64,000 nt of DNA. Origin: Chitinophagaceae bacterium (GTDB taxonomy: Bacteria; Bacteroidota; Bacteroidia; Chitinophagales; Chitinophagaceae). Under the pieces are notes generated by a model. It was not told where the DNA came from. It saw only the letters and a program-made list of their open reading frames with translations, and ran no database searches. The translations under genes were made by a program, and so were the position numbers. The stretch is taken from the NCBI GenBank assembly GCA_017307755.1, contig JAFKGQ010000024.1, forward strand, positions 1-64,000, read 5' to 3'. Of this stretch, positions 25,616 through 32,960 are shown piece after piece; the stretch's first letter is position 1, and every line of letters starts with the position of its first letter.

Positions 25616-26365
25616 ATGACGGCTCCGTTCTCACACCGTATCAAAGATCAGCAGTTGTGGCTATCGCCTGAGCGTTGCATTTTCTGGGAAGAAGAGAAAG
25701 CGCTTATTTTATCCGATCTGCATTTTGGCAAGACAGGACATTTCCGTAAATCGGGGATCGCAGTACCCCCCTCCGTTTACCGGGAAGACCTGCACCGGCT
25801 GCTGACGCAGATACAGTACTTCCAACCACGGCAATTGCTGATCGTAGGCGATCTCTTTCACAGCCGGGAGAACCAGGAGCTGGCCCTTTTCCGGCGTTGG
25901 CGGGAGGACCTACCCCACCTGACGGTACGGCTGATCAAGGGGAATCACGATATCCTGGAAGATGAGTGGTACGCTGGCGCCGGCATCACCGTTCATACAG
26001 GTCAGCTGCACATCGGGAATTTCGCCTTCATTCATGATATTACAGAACAGAAAGAACGCGCTGCCTACTACTTCTCAGGCCATATCCACCCCGGGGTATG
26101 GATCAGCGGGGTGGGCAAGCAAGCCCTTCGTTTTCCCTGTTTCTACTTTGGAGAGGACTATGCCGTGCTGCCCGCCTTCAGCCGGTTCACAGGCACCGCC
26201 TCCATCGACCCCTCTCCCGGGGCCCACGTGTTCGCCATCCTTCCGCCTGCTCCTGCAGAACGCCGTCATATCCCCAGAGGCCGGGGACGCCAGGCTCCGG
26301 AAGCCATTCCAACTCCCCCGGTCGCCGGCAAGCCAAGGGCCGGCAGCATCCTCCGGCTTCAATGA
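25616..26365 (+). CDS. pdeM: Ligase-associated DNA damage response endonuclease PdeM
   Basis: A 249-residue calcineurin-like phosphoesterase. All metal motifs are present in order: SDLHFGKTGHF, GDLFHSREN, GNHD and SGHIHPG. This is the fourth member of the ligase-exonuclease-helicase-PdeM set, believed to process DNA ends or gaps. Family members usually end near 210-220 residues, just after a segment like the ASIDPSPGAHVFAI seen here. The last 35 or so residues are Pro/Arg-rich and look like read-through into non-conserved sequence. The stop lies in the first unit of an 18-bp tandem repeat. Confidence 0.9.
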   Translation: MTAPFSHRIKDQQLWLSPERCIFWEEEKALILSDLHFGKTGHFRKSGIAVPPSVYREDLHRLLTQIQYFQPRQLLIVGDLFHSRENQELALFRRWREDLPHLTVRLIKGNHDILEDEWYAGAGITVHTGQLHIGNFAFIHDITEQKERAAYYFSGHIHPGVWISGVGKQALRFPCFYFGEDYAVLPAFSRFTGTASIDPSPGAHVFAILPPAPAERRHIPRGRGRQAPEAIPTPPVAGKPRAGSILRLQ

Positions 26366-26420
26366 CCCATGCAACTTTAATGACACATGTAGCCTCAATG
26401 ACCCATGTCCGGCAAACGAC
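26361..26420 (+). repeat. 18-bp imperfect tandem repeat at the pdeM/deacetylase junction
   Basis: Units beginning AATGACCCATG, AATGACACATG, AATGACCCATG and AACGAC occur at 26361, 26379, 26397 and 26415, an exact 18-nt period. The pdeM stop codon lies in unit 1 and the deacetylase ATG (26405) in unit 3. The equivalent in-frame ATGs of units 1 and 2 (26369, 26387) are closed by stop codons after 3 and 1 codons. Confidence 0.75.
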
Positions 26421-27322
26421 TCCATATAGCTTACGACCCGATATACGCCCATCCGCTGCCCGAAGGCCATCGCTTCCCCATGTTGAAATACGAGCTGATC
26501 CCCGAACAATTGCTGTACGAGGGTGCGATCACAGCGGACGATCTTTTTGCACCCACGCCCTGCCCCGAAGAAGTCGTGCTGCTCACCCATACCAGGGAAT
26601 ATCTGAATAAACTGCAACAGCAAACGCTATCCGCAAAAGAACAACGGCATATTGGTCTTCCTCAATCCCCCGCGTTGACAAAAAGAGAGCTGGTGATCAC
26701 ACAAGGCACCATCGACTGTTGTCATTATGCCCTCCGCAACGGCGTGGCGTTAAATGTCGCCGGTGGCACCCACCATGCTTTTGCCGACAGGGGTGAGGGT
26801 TTTTGTCTGCTGAACGATTTTGCCGTGGCCGCCAATTATCTGTTGCACCGGGGAATGACCGAACGCCTCCTGATCATCGACCTGGACGTCCATCAAGGCA
26901 ACGGTACGGCAAAACTATTCGAACGGGAACCCCGTGTATTCACCTTCAGCATGCATGGCCGTCATAACTATCCCTTTCATAAAGAAACCTCGGATTGGGA
27001 TATCCCACTGGAAGATGGCGCGGATGACAAGAGTTATCTCTCCCTTCTACAAGACGCCTTGCCCGTCCTGCTGCAACGGACAGATCCCCAGTTGGTGTTT
27101 TATCTGTCAGGCGTCGATATCCTGGCTACCGACCAGTTCGGGAAATTACAGGTCTCCCCCGAAGGATGTAGAAAAAGAGATGAAATGGTATTCACCACCT
27201 TGCGGCAAAAAGACATCCCCTGCGTCGTAGCCATGGGCGGCGGTTACTCAGCGGACATCCGCGTGATCGTAGAAGCCCATTGCAATACTTTCCGGATGGC
27301 CAAAGAGATATATGGATTGTAA
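26405..27322 (+). CDS. Histone deacetylase superfamily protein
   Basis: A 305-residue arginase/deacetylase-fold enzyme. The His pair His123-His124 is in GGTHHAF, the zinc ligands Asp161 and His163 are in IDLDVHQGNGT, and a third Asp is in the LSGVD segment near 240, followed by the GGGYS loop. All catalytic positions look intact. Bacterial members deacetylate small amides or acetyl-lysines (AcuC-like, acetylpolyamine amidohydrolase-like); which applies here is unknown. The start ATG is inside the 18-bp tandem repeat, 40 nt after the pdeM stop, so it is probably in the same transcript. Confidence 0.92.
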   Translation: MSGKRLHIAYDPIYAHPLPEGHRFPMLKYELIPEQLLYEGAITADDLFAPTPCPEEVVLLTHTREYLNKLQQQTLSAKEQRHIGLPQSPALTKRELVITQGTIDCCHYALRNGVALNVAGGTHHAFADRGEGFCLLNDFAVAANYLLHRGMTERLLIIDLDVHQGNGTAKLFEREPRVFTFSMHGRHNYPFHKETSDWDIPLEDGADDKSYLSLLQDALPVLLQRTDPQLVFYLSGVDILATDQFGKLQVSPEGCRKRDEMVFTTLRQKDIPCVVAMGGGYSADIRVIVEAHCNTFRMAKEIYGL

Positions 27323-27348
27323 TTGAATAAAAAATGTATTTTGCCTGC

Positions 27349-27993
27349 ATGAAGCAAACCCTCTATCTATGCCTCGCGATGCTGTTGTTATGTGCCGGCT
27401 GTGCAAGCTCCTCCATCAATGTCATAGATAAAAAAAACCCGACAAGACCTTATACCAAGGTGCTCGTAGCCTATCTGGACGAGGGTTGTGATTTTACATT
27501 ATTCGACTCCCTGACGTACGACATCTGTCTCAAAAGCTGTTTTCTCAATGCGGACAGTTACCCCACCCGGGTACAGGCAGAGAACATGCTGGCTGACCAG
27601 CTGACGACAGGCACAGCTATTGTAAAAGCCACCGATGTATTGGACATCACCTACAACAGCTATGATTATTTCAGAAGAGTGATAGACAGCCTGCACATCG
27701 ACGCAATCCTGATGGTAGACCTCCGCAGGTATACACACACTGATCATCCTGCATATTCAGCGCCGTTGATAGTCAATGGGCACATGGTAACGCCAGGGAC
27801 TGGCTATAACGTTAAAACGTTAAATGGGGCTTACGAATGCTTTCTTATCAACACCGGCAACATCCATTTTCCCATTTGGCATGCCGCAATAGACGTCAAG
27901 GGCAGGACATCCGGCGGGGAACACATGATAAATAACAAAATGGCAAAAGAACTGGCCCGATCGCTCACAAGCGCCGGCTACTGGATGCATTGA
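27349..27993 (+). CDS. Hypothetical lipoprotein
   Basis: A 214-residue lipoprotein when started at 27349 (MKQTLYLCLAMLLLCAGCASS, lipobox LCAGC). An upstream in-frame ATG at 27334 would put MYFACM before the signal and is less likely. TATTTTG at 27337-27343 just before the preferred start resembles a -7 element. The mature part has an alternating alpha/beta pattern (KVLVAYLDEGCDF, IDAILMVDLRRYTH, then IHFPIWHAAIDVKG). This resembles Bacteroidota lipoproteins of unknown function whose fold is near the TolB/LpoB-like domain; that is a guess. It follows the deacetylase gene in the same direction. Confidence 0.75.
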   Translation: MKQTLYLCLAMLLLCAGCASSSINVIDKKNPTRPYTKVLVAYLDEGCDFTLFDSLTYDICLKSCFLNADSYPTRVQAENMLADQLTTGTAIVKATDVLDITYNSYDYFRRVIDSLHIDAILMVDLRRYTHTDHPAYSAPLIVNGHMVTPGTGYNVKTLNGAYECFLINTGNIHFPIWHAAIDVKGRTSGGEHMINNKMAKELARSLTSAGYWMH

Positions 27994-28045
27994 TCCAACG
28001 GGATAAAACGTACACCCGACTGTATCGCCTGAATGTCTATGCCCC

Positions 28046-28681
28046 TCAGCCAACGGGCGCTTTAAAAACATTCTTCTCGATAGGAGCGTGACTGATAGAG
28101 GTGGCGGTGTAGGCGATGGTCTTCTTTTTATAGGTATACTCATACTTCAATACGAGCCCCGGGACCCCCGAAAAAGCCGGCTCAAGAAAAGAGAATGCCG
28201 GCGCCTGTATGGCCGTGGTATACCAGGCCGTTATTATTTTGCCATTCTTTAAGCTTACAATGGCTTTCTTACATTTGAAGTTCAACACCTCCGAGGTATC
28301 TTCTGTAAGCTTACAGACGGAGCCATCATATTTCTTATTGTACGTTTTCCACTCGTCCTCCGTCAGCCGGCTGACGTATTTATCCTTACCGGACTCCTTT
28401 ACAATGGTGAATCTTTTTGCCTCATCGTCGCCCGTCGACATAAATATGCTTTGTATCCGCATCAGCGAAACAAGTCTGATCCTCGCCTGTCCGCCTGCCG
28501 TAAAAAGCGTTTCGACTCCTCCATTATATGTTTCCGCCAGCCCCATATCGCCGCCTTTTTTCGATGTAACCGCGATAGACCAGGAAACTGTAAGGTCAGA
28601 CGAGGCGCCCCCGGCCTTCAGTGCGTCCTGTGGGAAGGCCAGGAGTATAGATAATATTATTATAGAAAAGATCCGGTGCAT
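28046..28681 (-). CDS. GLPGLI-like family exported protein
   Basis: A 211-residue exported protein with a signal peptide (about 1-22). The order of features matches the GLPGLI family of Bacteroidota: an early SWSI strand, a middle part with Cys pair CKLTEDTSEVLNFKC followed by KKAIV, the WYTTAI strand, and the family signature as FSGVPGLVLKYEY near residue 165-177. Function of the family is unknown. It is the last gene of a minus-strand unit with an ECF sigma factor and a membrane protein. Conservation to the family consensus is partial, so the assignment is good but not certain. Confidence 0.75.
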   Translation of the reverse strand: MHRIFSIIILSILLAFPQDALKAGGASSDLTVSWSIAVTSKKGGDMGLAETYNGGVETLFTAGGQARIRLVSLMRIQSIFMSTGDDEAKRFTIVKESGKDKYVSRLTEDEWKTYNKKYDGSVCKLTEDTSEVLNFKCKKAIVSLKNGKIITAWYTTAIQAPAFSFLEPAFSGVPGLVLKYEYTYKKKTIAYTATSISHAPIEKNVFKAPVG

Positions 28682-28705
28682 TATAAAAGTTGAGCATTCA
28701 CGGCG

Positions 28706-29533
28706 TTATCTGAAAATAAAGTCTCCCAGGTCCACGGGGTCCAGCGGATTAGCCCCGCTGCCCTTATCAAATCGTTTCTGGTCCTTCTCCTTCCAATTGT
28801 CCAGTCTTCGTTTCATCTTCTTTGCCTTTCTGGCGGGCTTGCCGTTAGGCAGGACCTCGTAGGTCTGTTTCATCATACTCAGCATATTCTTCGAAACATA
28901 CAGATGGGTGTACTGATCGATATTTATTTTCAGTGGTTTGTCTGTGTTACGGGTAAGGTAGGCCGGTATAGCCGGATAGGTAAAGCTGGTAAAGGTAACG
29001 AGGAGATCATTGTCTGTGACAGAGATGGTTTGTCCCTCAATGCTAAGAACAGGCCGCACGCTGATCTTAGCACCGGGCGCCGAACGGGTGTCTTTTGGCG
29101 TCCCGGCGGCAGCCAGCACACGTGCGGGGGTATCCTTTTTCAGAAGTGTGTCTGCCGGCAGAGGGACATTTGCAACCGGTGCCGCCGACTGCCGCACCTT
29201 TCTTTCAACGGCTACATTATTCTCCCGCCCGGAATAGCTTCTGTAAACCATCCATCCCGCCACTACCAGCACCAAACAGGCCGCGGCGGATAGATACCAG
29301 CGAGCCCTCCCCAAAAAACGTGACCTTATTCCCAGACGCAGTTCGATCTGCCGGCCTAAGAACGCCGGCGGCGTCACCGCATACTGCTGCAATCTTTCCA
29401 ACGGAGGCTGTACAGACAGCCCGGGCACGGCATCCCCGGACTCCAGCATTTGACGGAGACGGGCAAAGACCTCCTGTGGCGGTATCACCTCATGGTCTTT
29501 TAAATGGTGCCATATGTCTTGACGATCCGTCAT
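28706..29533 (-). CDS. Single-pass membrane protein, probable anti-sigma-like partner
   Basis: A 275-residue protein: a cytoplasmic N-terminal region (1-80) with helical WHHLKDHEVIPPQEVFARL, one transmembrane helix at about 83-100, and a periplasmic C-terminal part. Its start codon shares a base with the sigma factor stop (TAATG at 29533), so the two are translationally coupled. This arrangement is typical of anti-sigma factors, but no zinc-binding ZAS or FecR motif is seen, so the anti-sigma role is inferred from context and topology alone. The periplasmic part ends in a basic stretch (KPARKAKKMKRRLDNWKEKD). Confidence 0.7.
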   Translation of the reverse strand: MTDRQDIWHHLKDHEVIPPQEVFARLRQMLESGDAVPGLSVQPPLERLQQYAVTPPAFLGRQIELRLGIRSRFLGRARWYLSAAACLVLVVAGWMVYRSYSGRENNVAVERKVRQSAAPVANVPLPADTLLKKDTPARVLAAAGTPKDTRSAPGAKISVRPVLSIEGQTISVTDNDLLVTFTSFTYPAIPAYLTRNTDKPLKINIDQYTHLYVSKNMLSMMKQTYEVLPNGKPARKAKKMKRRLDNWKEKDQKRFDKGSGANPLDPVDLGDFIFR

Positions 29534-30075
29534 TAATTTTCTGTAAGCATTTTTTGTAACAAAACACGGGCTCTATACAATTGAGATCTGCTGCCTTCCT
29601 CCGAAATATTGAGCATGCCCCCTATTTCTTTATGGCTATACCCTTCTACCAGGTACAGGTTTACGACAGTACGATAGCCGTCCGGTAGTCCGCGGATCAT
29701 CCGGATAAGATCGTCATTGGTAAGTTTGTCATACCCGGTCAGGTCTTCAGCAACAGCGTCGGTGTCTTCCCGGCGTACCGGGAACAGCAGACTTCTGTTC
29801 TTTATACCATCAATACAAACAGTCACGAATATTCTTCTGGCCCAACCTTCAAATGAGCCTTCTCCACGAAAAGCGGTAAGATTCTTATAAAGCTTTACAA
29901 ACCCCTCCTGAAACCAATCATTGGCATCCTCTGCATTCCCGGCATAGCGTAAACAAAGGCTATACATTTTGCCGGCAATGGCATCATAGATCTCCCGGAA
30001 AGATGGGCTGTCACCTTTTGCTGCCTTCTCTGCTAAGACTTGAAAAAAAGGAGAAGCGTTGCGTTTGGGCTCCAT
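29533..30075 (-). CDS. RNA polymerase ECF-type sigma factor
   Basis: A 180-residue sigma-70 family protein with region 2 (about 22-90: YDAIAGKMYSLCLRYAG, NAEDANDWFQEGFVKLY, FEGWARRIFVTVCID) and region 4 (about 120-178: LPDGYRTVVNLYLVEGY, SHKEIGGMLNISEEGSRSQL). It lacks sigma-1 and sigma-3, as ECF factors do. It heads a three-gene unit with a coupled membrane protein and a GLPGLI-like protein. The upstream region carries an inverted repeat ACCCT/AGGGT that could be a self-recognised site. Target genes are unknown; the divergent OmpA gene is a candidate. Confidence 0.95.
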   Translation of the reverse strand: MEPKRNASPFFQVLAEKAAKGDSPSFREIYDAIAGKMYSLCLRYAGNAEDANDWFQEGFVKLYKNLTAFRGEGSFEGWARRIFVTVCIDGIKNRSLLFPVRREDTDAVAEDLTGYDKLTNDDLIRMIRGLPDGYRTVVNLYLVEGYSHKEIGGMLNISEEGSRSQLYRARVLLQKMLTEN

Positions 30076-30443
30076 TCCGCAAATATCTACATTTTCAGTA
30101 AATATTTACCCTTAGGTAGGGTCAGCGGTCATCCATAGCCGGGTGTTCCATCTTTTTCACTCAGTTTTTTCTTAGTATAAGGGCGTGAATCTCAGACAAC
30201 TAAACTTTAGCATAGCAAAAAATCAAAAAAAAAATCCTTTTCCGCGAAACGCCAGGTGCCTTTTCCCAGTCTTTGTGTACGTAAGACATTACTTTGTCTG
30301 ATCGGCAGTATATATACCTTACCGTAGTACCCTACCTTGTTTTATCACTCAAACCCCATGAACACTTTCTGTGTAGCTACATTGAACTGTCGCTGCCTGT
30401 AAATATTCATTTTTACATCAAAATTTAAAAATAAGCAGCGCTT
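30076..30443. promoter_or_regulatory. Divergent regulatory region between the sigma factor and OmpA genes
   Basis: This 368-nt region has no gene. It contains the inverted repeat ACCCT-N5-AGGGT at 30108-30122 facing the sigma gene, and ACCCTACCTT at 30329-30338 facing the OmpA gene. Read toward their genes, both sites show CCCTACCT, which recurs at 31837-31845 before the sigma-like small gene. The TACC within it could also be read as part of a TAnnTTTG-like -7 element. The middle is AT-rich with A-runs around 30218-30235. Confidence 0.45.
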
Positions 30444-31709
30444 ATGAAAGGGATATTTTTTACCCTGTTGGTATCGATGACCGTGTTATGTTATGGACAA
30501 AAACCTTCCATTATAGGATTTAGTGCCAACCTCGTCGACTTTAATACTTCTGTTCCCAGGTCGTCAAAATTAGACCCCGGATTCTCCGTCATGTATTGGA
30601 AAGGGATCACAAAAAAAATAGATTTCTCGCTGAGATATAACGGGCTTTTTTCCGACTATACCAGGAACCAGAACCATAACTCCGACTACATCAATGAATT
30701 TGAAGGTTCGTTGCATGCCCGTCCTATCAATGATGATCATTTCTTTTCGCCATTTATTTCCGCCGGTATCGGCATAGGGAATTACAGCGGCAGCTGGGCT
30801 CCTTATGCTCCATTGGGAGGTGGATTGCAATTCAATTTGATGGGAGAGAGTTACATATTCCTCCAGGCGAATTATCGCGCGAGCTTTAAGAAGGACTATC
30901 TCGACAACAATATGTTTTATTCGTTAGGGTTTACCCAGACCGTTGGTTCACGTCGCGTACAAAAGGAGCCGGCGCCGCTGCCTCCTCCTCCGGTGGTGGA
31001 AGTAAAGGACAGGGATAAGGATGGAGTGGTCGACAGCCTGGATGCTTGTCCGGATGTGGCAGGGCTTCCCCAATTCAACGGGTGCCCCGATACGGATGGA
31101 GATGGCATCCCGGACAAGGATGACAAATGTCCTACTGTTGCCGGCGTCGCAAAATACCAGGGTTGTCCCATACCTGATACCGACGGGGATGGTATCAATG
31201 ATGAAGAGGACAAATGTCCCACTGTTGCCGGTGTCGCGAAATATCAGGGGTGTCCCATACCCGACCGTGATGGCGACGGTGTCAACGATGAGGAAGACAA
31301 GTGTCCTGACCTTGCCGGTGACCGGGCAAATAATGGTTGCCCCCTTGTGAAGGAAGAGGTAAAAAAGCGGGCAGCCTATGCCGCCAGTCATATTTATTTC
31401 GCCACGGCCAGCTATACCCTGCTCAAAAAGTCGAACAAGGGATTGGATGACGTGGTAAACCTTATGAAGGCCGATCACGACCTCCATCTTTCTGTCGATG
31501 GCCATACAGACAACACCGGCAAGCCTGAAAAAAATCAGCTGTTGAGCCAGCGCAGGGCAGATGAAGTAAAAAAATACCTGGTATCCAAGGGCGTCGAGGA
31601 AAACAGGGTCGTTGCCACCGGCTACGGACAAACCAACCCTGTTGCGGACAATAAGACAGCCGCAGGCCGCGCCCGTAACAGAAGAGTAGAGTTGAAGTTG
31701 GCATATTAG
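30444..31709 (+). CDS. OmpA family protein with thrombospondin type 3 repeats
   Basis: A 421-residue outer-membrane protein. A signal peptide (1-18) and an N-terminal eight-stranded-barrel-like region (about 19-165) are followed by a Pro-rich linker (PAPLPPPPVVEV). Four calcium-binding TSP3-type repeats follow (about 188-300; DRDKDGVVD, DTDGDGIPD, DTDGDGIND, DRDGDGVND, each with a CP pair). The C-terminal OmpA domain binds peptidoglycan (DGHTDNTGKPEKNQ, SQRRADEVKKYL, GRARNRRVEL). Repeats 2 and 3 are nearly identical at DNA level. It tethers the outer membrane to the cell wall. An upstream CCCTACCT box may link it to the neighbouring sigma factor. Confidence 0.93.
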   Translation: MKGIFFTLLVSMTVLCYGQKPSIIGFSANLVDFNTSVPRSSKLDPGFSVMYWKGITKKIDFSLRYNGLFSDYTRNQNHNSDYINEFEGSLHARPINDDHFFSPFISAGIGIGNYSGSWAPYAPLGGGLQFNLMGESYIFLQANYRASFKKDYLDNNMFYSLGFTQTVGSRRVQKEPAPLPPPPVVEVKDRDKDGVVDSLDACPDVAGLPQFNGCPDTDGDGIPDKDDKCPTVAGVAKYQGCPIPDTDGDGINDEEDKCPTVAGVAKYQGCPIPDRDGDGVNDEEDKCPDLAGDRANNGCPLVKEEVKKRAAYAASHIYFATASYTLLKKSNKGLDDVVNLMKADHDLHLSVDGHTDNTGKPEKNQLLSQRRADEVKKYLVSKGVEENRVVATGYGQTNPVADNKTAAGRARNRRVELKLAY

Positions 31710-31858
31710 TTAAATAAGATCGAGGCCGTACCTATAGGTCTTTAGGGGAAATATCCGTACCCTTATTTTTCTTACCGCATCGGCGGAAGGTTTCATCGGC
31801 CAAAGGCCAGGTTTCTGTAGTAGTTGTTGATCGTGTCCCTACCTTAAATCTTTAGCGA

Positions 31859-32122
31859 ATGAGTCCGAAAGAGCTGCAAGAAGAAAAAGCTTTTTTACAA
31901 GCTTTGGGAAGAAGGGATATCAAAGCGTTCATACGGTTATATAAGGAATATGGAGAAGATATATTGATCCTTACCTACAGCCTGCTGCAGGATGCACATG
32001 CTGCGGCAAAAATGGTGGACCAGTTCTTCGAAAAGCTTTGGGAAGATACCGACTTCGAATCGATAGATCCACCCATTTACAAATACCTCTCGGCGGAGAT
32101 CCGTAAGATGTGTGAACAATAA
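31859..32122 (+). CDS. Small sigma-70 region 2-like protein lacking region 4
   Basis: An 87-residue protein whose whole length resembles the N-terminal half of ECF sigma factors: ALGRRDIKAFIRLYKEYGED, then ILTYSLLQDAHAAAKMVDQF, then FEKLWED and YKYLSAEIRKMCEQ. The sequence stops where the region 2-4 linker should begin, and no region 4 frame lies downstream because the next gene starts 22 nt later. It may be a truncated relic, or a functional stand-alone region 2 that binds core polymerase or an anti-sigma factor. A CCCTACCTT box lies at 31837-31845, only 13 nt before the start codon. Confidence 0.7.
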   Translation: MSPKELQEEKAFLQALGRRDIKAFIRLYKEYGEDILILTYSLLQDAHAAAKMVDQFFEKLWEDTDFESIDPPIYKYLSAEIRKMCEQ

Positions 32123-32144
32123 TTTTATCACTAAAAAATATTGT

Positions 32145-32960
32145 ATGCGAAAAGTGTACCTGACCTGCCTGGGTATTATCAGTGCGGGGGTTATATATGC
32201 CCAATCATATGAGGGTAAGATCGACTATCAAAAAACCCAGCAGCCCGTCGCTGTCGTTCAGTTGTCTTGCTCCAAAACAACCGTGGAAGACGGATTGTCG
32301 GAGTATATGGCCAAGAAAGGGGCCAAAAGGACAGGGGTAAAAAGCTTCACCGTATTCCGCTCGGTACGTTTGAACGATGCCGACACCGCGCTCACGGACC
32401 TTTATTTTATGATGGAGCCCAAGAGCAGGCAGGAAAAGGACATCACCCTATTAACACTCCTGCCTGTAAGGAAGAATCAGGATATCCTGACACGCCCGGC
32501 CGGGGACAACACGCTGGTGCCTGCGGCCAGGTCGTTCCTCGACAGTCTTGCTCCTGCCCTGGAAGCATACAGCATACGTGTGCACGCGGGTACCCAGGAA
32601 GCGTTGCTGCAAAAAGCCCGTAAAAAACTGAATGGTTTGATAAATGACCAGGTTGACCTGGAAAAAAAGATCCGTGGGCTAGAGGCCGACATTGATGAAA
32701 ATAAAAAGGAGCAGGCTAAACAGGCGTCGGACTTGCGCTCCAATATCAAATCCGATGATGATGCCAAAAAGAAAAATCAGCGGAAGCTACAAAAGCTCAT
32801 GGACAGTGAAGGCCGTCTGGACAAAAAACTGAGGAATGCGAAGAGCGATCTGGACCAAAACAAGATTGATCAGCGCCAGCAACAGGCTGAAGTCGACAAA
32901 CAACAGCAGATATTGGATGGAATAAAGGCCAGGCAGGGCCAGCCCGCCGCTCAGGGATAA
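32145..32960 (+). CDS. Exported coiled-coil protein
   Basis: A 271-residue protein started at ATG 32145 (MRKVYLTCLGIISAGVIYAQ, signal peptide with cleavage after AQ). In-frame codons from 32112 lie before a normal signal and are discarded. The first 140 mature residues are mixed alpha/beta. From about residue 155 to 265 it is a long charged coiled coil rich in Lys, Gln, Asp and Glu (KKLNGLINDQVDLEKKIRGL and onward). It is likely periplasmic. It follows the sigma-like small gene by 22 nt and overlaps the convergent lipoprotein gene by 10 bp. Family not recognised. Confidence 0.75.
   Translation: MRKVYLTCLGIISAGVIYAQSYEGKIDYQKTQQPVAVVQLSCSKTTVEDGLSEYMAKKGAKRTGVKSFTVFRSVRLNDADTALTDLYFMMEPKSRQEKDITLLTLLPVRKNQDILTRPAGDNTLVPAARSFLDSLAPALEAYSIRVHAGTQEALLQKARKKLNGLINDQVDLEKKIRGLEADIDENKKEQAKQASDLRSNIKSDDDAKKKNQRKLQKLMDSEGRLDKKLRNAKSDLDQNKIDQRQQQAEVDKQQQILDGIKARQGQPAAQG

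Noticed and set aside
31010..31345. Regular repeats in the OmpA gene looked like a possible repeat array
   Set aside because: They encode TSP3 calcium-binding repeats in one frame of an intact protein, so they are protein repeats and not a CRISPR or mobile-element structure.
31730..31739. Palindrome ACCTATAGGT and nearby GGCC-AAA-GGCC downstream of the OmpA gene
   Set aside because: Both are short, lack a T-run and are likely chance; there is not enough to call a terminator or operator.
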